DNA of 64,000 nucleotides from Fibrobacterota bacterium (GTDB lineage Bacteria > Fibrobacterota > Fibrobacteria > UBA11236). The position numbers and the translations under genes were made by a program. The stretch spans positions 58,124 through 122,123 of the forward strand of contig CANIEU010000006.1 in NCBI GenBank assembly GCA_947466585.1. The letters are read 5' to 3'. Shown here piece by piece: positions 62,196 through 64,000 of this stretch. The notes below the pieces were generated by a model. That model did no database searches. It worked only from the letters and a program-made list of their open reading frames with translations, and was not told where the DNA came from. The first letter of the stretch is position 1. Every line of letters starts with the position of its first letter.

Positions 62196-63133
62196 ACCTC
62201 CGGCTTCCCTGCATCAGCTTACACCGGGCATTCGCCGTACTTGCATTGGGATTGGCCCTCCTGGCCTCCCCCGCGCTTGCCGCAAAGAAAAAAGTCGCCG
62301 AGCCCGAGACTCCGGTTCTCGACTCAGTGGCTATCGCAGCCCGGGCGGATTCGATCTTCCGCCTTAGCCAAGAGTACGCCTCACAGAAGTTCATCTACAC
62401 CGTGCTCGCGGGAAACCTCGACTCCTTGAAGGTGCTCTTCGCCGAAGAAGTGCGCGATCAGGTGACCAAGGACGTCATGGAATACATGCAGGGCCAGTAC
62501 AAATGGTTCTGGGACATGGTGCGCGGCGATTTCGAATTGCTGGTGGCCGGGCAACGCGACTCGTCGTACTTCCGGGAATACCGCATCGCGAACGAGACCA
62601 ACAAGCGCTACCCGCTGGTGGTGATCCAGGTCGAGTTCCCCGACTCTCTCTCGACCAAGCTGATCGGGGCTCAGGTGAAAAATTTCCTCGGCGGAGCGGA
62701 GACGCGCCTCACGGGAGAACAAACCTGGGTCATCAACGATAAAACCTACGACATCCATTCCATCATTGTCGCCCAGCTCGACAGTGTCACCCACATCATG
62801 GCCGTGAAGTATTTCGAAGACGACACCGGCAAGGTCGATCAGGATTTCATTACGAAACGGGGGATTCCCCTCGCAAAAGAGGCGTTGGCGCGCGGCTATC
62901 GGGATTCCGCGTTGGCAATCCTCAAGGGCAAGTCCTTGCGTCCCGATGTCGGTGTCGTGCTCATCCGCAAAGATCCCTTGGCAGGCATGGTCCACATCAA
63001 GGTGAGCTTCCGCCCCGAGGATATGGGATTGGCTCCCGAGCCCACGAAACCGGAGAAGTCGAAGTCGGGTAAAACCGGAAAATCATTGAAGGCCGCCGCG
63101 CCGCCCAAGAAAAAAGCGGCCGCAGCGAAGTAA
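62192..63133 (+). CDS. Secreted protein of unknown function with Lys/Ala-rich tail
   Basis: A 313-residue protein translated from TTG at 62192, which overlaps the dnaN stop and has AAGGAG upstream. Signal peptide about 1-30 (FAVLALGLALLASPALA). The mature protein is mixed alpha/beta (MEYMQGQYKWFWDMVRGDFE, PLVVIQVEFPDSLSTKLIG, TWVINDKTYDIHSIIVAQLD). The last 40 residues are basic and Ala-rich (KSGKTGKSLKAAAPPKKKA). No family recognised. Coupling to dnaN is positional and need not mean shared function. Confidence 0.75.
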   Translation: MNLRLPCISLHRAFAVLALGLALLASPALAAKKKVAEPETPVLDSVAIAARADSIFRLSQEYASQKFIYTVLAGNLDSLKVLFAEEVRDQVTKDVMEYMQGQYKWFWDMVRGDFELLVAGQRDSSYFREYRIANETNKRYPLVVIQVEFPDSLSTKLIGAQVKNFLGGAETRLTGEQTWVINDKTYDIHSIIVAQLDSVTHIMAVKYFEDDTGKVDQDFITKRGIPLAKEALARGYRDSALAILKGKSLRPDVGVVLIRKDPLAGMVHIKVSFRPEDMGLAPEPTKPEKSKSGKTGKSLKAAAPPKKKAAAAK

Positions 63134-63145
63134 CGGGGTTTAAAC

Positions 63146-63191
63146 GGAGCCGAATACGGCGCCGGGTTTACACCGCGCCGTATTCGGCTCC
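63146..63191. terminator. Bidirectional hairpin between the dnaN-linked gene and pyrE
   Basis: GGAGCCGAATACGGCGC (63146-63162) pairs perfectly over 17 bases with 63175-63191, with a 12-base loop. There is no T-run, so it may terminate with Rho or protect 3' ends. The right arm is nearly repeated at 63203-63218 inside the pyrE end. Confidence 0.7.
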
Positions 63192-63195
63192 AGAT

Positions 63196-63885
63196 TTAAA
63201 CCGCGCCGTATTCGGCGCGATAAGCCCGCATCCGCTCCAGCAAAGAGGCATCGCGCGCGAGATACTCTCCGCCTTCGGGGGTCTCCAGAAACGCGATCAG
63301 GTCGAGCACCGACACGATCGCGGTGGTTTTGAGGCCGAAGTCTTCTCGGATTTCGCGCAGTGCAGGGCGTTCGCCCGCGCCCTTCTCCATACGATCGACT
63401 GACACCACGAGCCCGATGGCCTTGGCCTTGCCGCCCGCTTCGATCAGCGGCAGCGATTCGCGCACCGAGGTACCCGCAGTGGTCACATCTTCGATCAGCA
63501 ACACCCGGCAAGGTGCGGTTGCGGTCCAGTTCTTGTAATCGAAGCCCACGAGCAAACCGCCTTCGCCGTGATCCTTGGCCTCTTTGCGATTAAAGGTCAC
63601 CGTGATATCGAGCCCGTGATTGCGGAACAAGGAGGTCGCTCCCGCCACGGCCAGGGGAATCCCCTTGTAGGCCGGGCCGAAAAGATTGTCGAATTCATTC
63701 CCGTGCGCTTCCACGATGGCCCGGGCGTAAAAGGCGCCGAGCTGGTCCAGATGCGCCCCGGTGCGGTATGCTCCGGTATTGATGAAATACGGGGTCTTGC
63801 GCCCGCTCTTGGTGGTGAAGTCACCGAAGCGCAGTGCGCCGGCGGAGAGCATGAAGCGGATGAAATCAGTTTGGTAGTCGAGCAT
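63196..63885 (-). CDS. pyrE: Orotate phosphoribosyltransferase
   Basis: A 229-residue type I phosphoribosyltransferase making OMP from orotate and PRPP. PRPP loop VLLIEDVTTAGTSVRESLPL, fold marks YFINTGAYRTGAHLDQLG, FGPAYKGIPLAVAGATSLF, and EAKDHGEGG with the flexible catalytic loop. The last codons (AEYGAV) are made of the duplicated arm described at 63146, so the C-terminus lies in repeat-like DNA. Confidence 0.93.
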   Translation of the reverse strand: MLDYQTDFIRFMLSAGALRFGDFTTKSGRKTPYFINTGAYRTGAHLDQLGAFYARAIVEAHGNEFDNLFGPAYKGIPLAVAGATSLFRNHGLDITVTFNRKEAKDHGEGGLLVGFDYKNWTATAPCRVLLIEDVTTAGTSVRESLPLIEAGGKAKAIGLVVSVDRMEKGAGERPALREIREDFGLKTTAIVSVLDLIAFLETPEGGEYLARDASLLERMRAYRAEYGAV

Positions 63886-63889
63886 AAGG

Positions 63890-63945
63890 AGAGTAGGTAG
63901 ACGGTAGTAGGTAGACGGTAGACGGTAGAAAGGGGTGGCTAGTAG
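63890..63945. repeat. GTAGACGGTAG-type short-unit repeat upstream of pyrE
   Basis: At least four copies of GTAGACGGTAG/GTAGTAG words in the pyrE leader. The same words occur at 49114-49138. The remaining bases to 64000 show no gene. Confidence 0.75.
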
Positions 63946-64000
63946 ATAGTGGTTCGTTGATCTGGACAGGCAAGAAAGCTGTACGATTGTCGCAGAAAAA

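Overview
The window is a gene-dense stretch of a GC-rich (about 60%) Gram-negative chromosome. It carries many outer-membrane barrels, lipoproteins with clear lipoboxes, TolC/RND/MacAB efflux parts and Tol/Exb-like parts. The best lineage guess is the Fibrobacterota or a close FCB-group relative. This rests on a DUF4954 protein, a FlgD-like Ig tail on a secreted thioredoxin, a DUF6029/Omp28 pair, a b-type SdhCAB and Asp-Ser-rich 'PDSLPDSL' linkers. It is inference from gene content, not a phylogeny. No insertion sequence, prophage, integrase or CRISPR array was seen.

Layout. 1-7,050: tail of a PmbA/TldE protease subunit, a luciferase-like oxidoreductase, a SemiSWEET, an FUSC-like membrane protein, the RNase P RNA (rnpB), a POTRA/barrel outer-membrane protein and a polyprenyl-phosphate sugar transferase. 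7,090-11,780: a HAD phosphatase, a DUF4954 beta-helix protein, tRNA-Met with a near-consensus promoter, and a beta-propeller lipoprotein. 11,940-21,230: copper/silver resistance block with a His/Cys-rich secreted protein, CusC-, CusB- and CusA-like efflux proteins and a YHS-HMBD CopA ATPase. 21,270-25,050: outer-membrane protein, relic histidine kinase plus intact NarL-type regulator, Dps and a broken ice-binding-type protein; a shared palindrome (ATGGGGT-N4-ACCCCAT) recurs here. 25,115-30,870: FeoAB, a lipoprotein split by an in-frame amber codon, Sua5 and adenosine kinase.

31,065-36,761 is the most unusual block. It is a tightly packed four-gene unit: an outer-membrane protein, a MotA/TolQ/ExbB-like four-helix proton-channel protein with a repeated coiled-coil tail, an ExbD/TolR-like one-helix partner, and a large putative-Ig outer-membrane protein. 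It looks like a dedicated energised trans-envelope machine. After it come a DUF6588-like protein behind an attenuator-like leader, then methyltransferase, MgtE, FolA and ThyA on the minus strand, and an arsR / 31-residue Cys-rich peptide / aquaglyceroporin / arsC arsenic operon.

43,700-51,268: tRNA-Leu and an envelope-stress unit (Spy/CpxP-like protein, TolC, MacA, MacB ATPase, MacB permease, CpxR/CpxA-like pair). 52,134-60,828, all minus strand: fabV, sdhCAB and a surface thiol-redox group (a TlpA thioredoxin fused to an outer-membrane barrel, an Omp28-like lipoprotein, a CGGC thioredoxin with a FlgD-like tail). 61,077-63,885: dnaN, a secreted protein of unknown role and pyrE.

Several spacers are filled with degenerate short-unit repeats (units such as GTAGACG, GGAAGTA, GAGAAAT, GAGTACG). 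Some are arranged as two complementary arms on either side of the spacer. They are a recurring non-coding signature of this genome.
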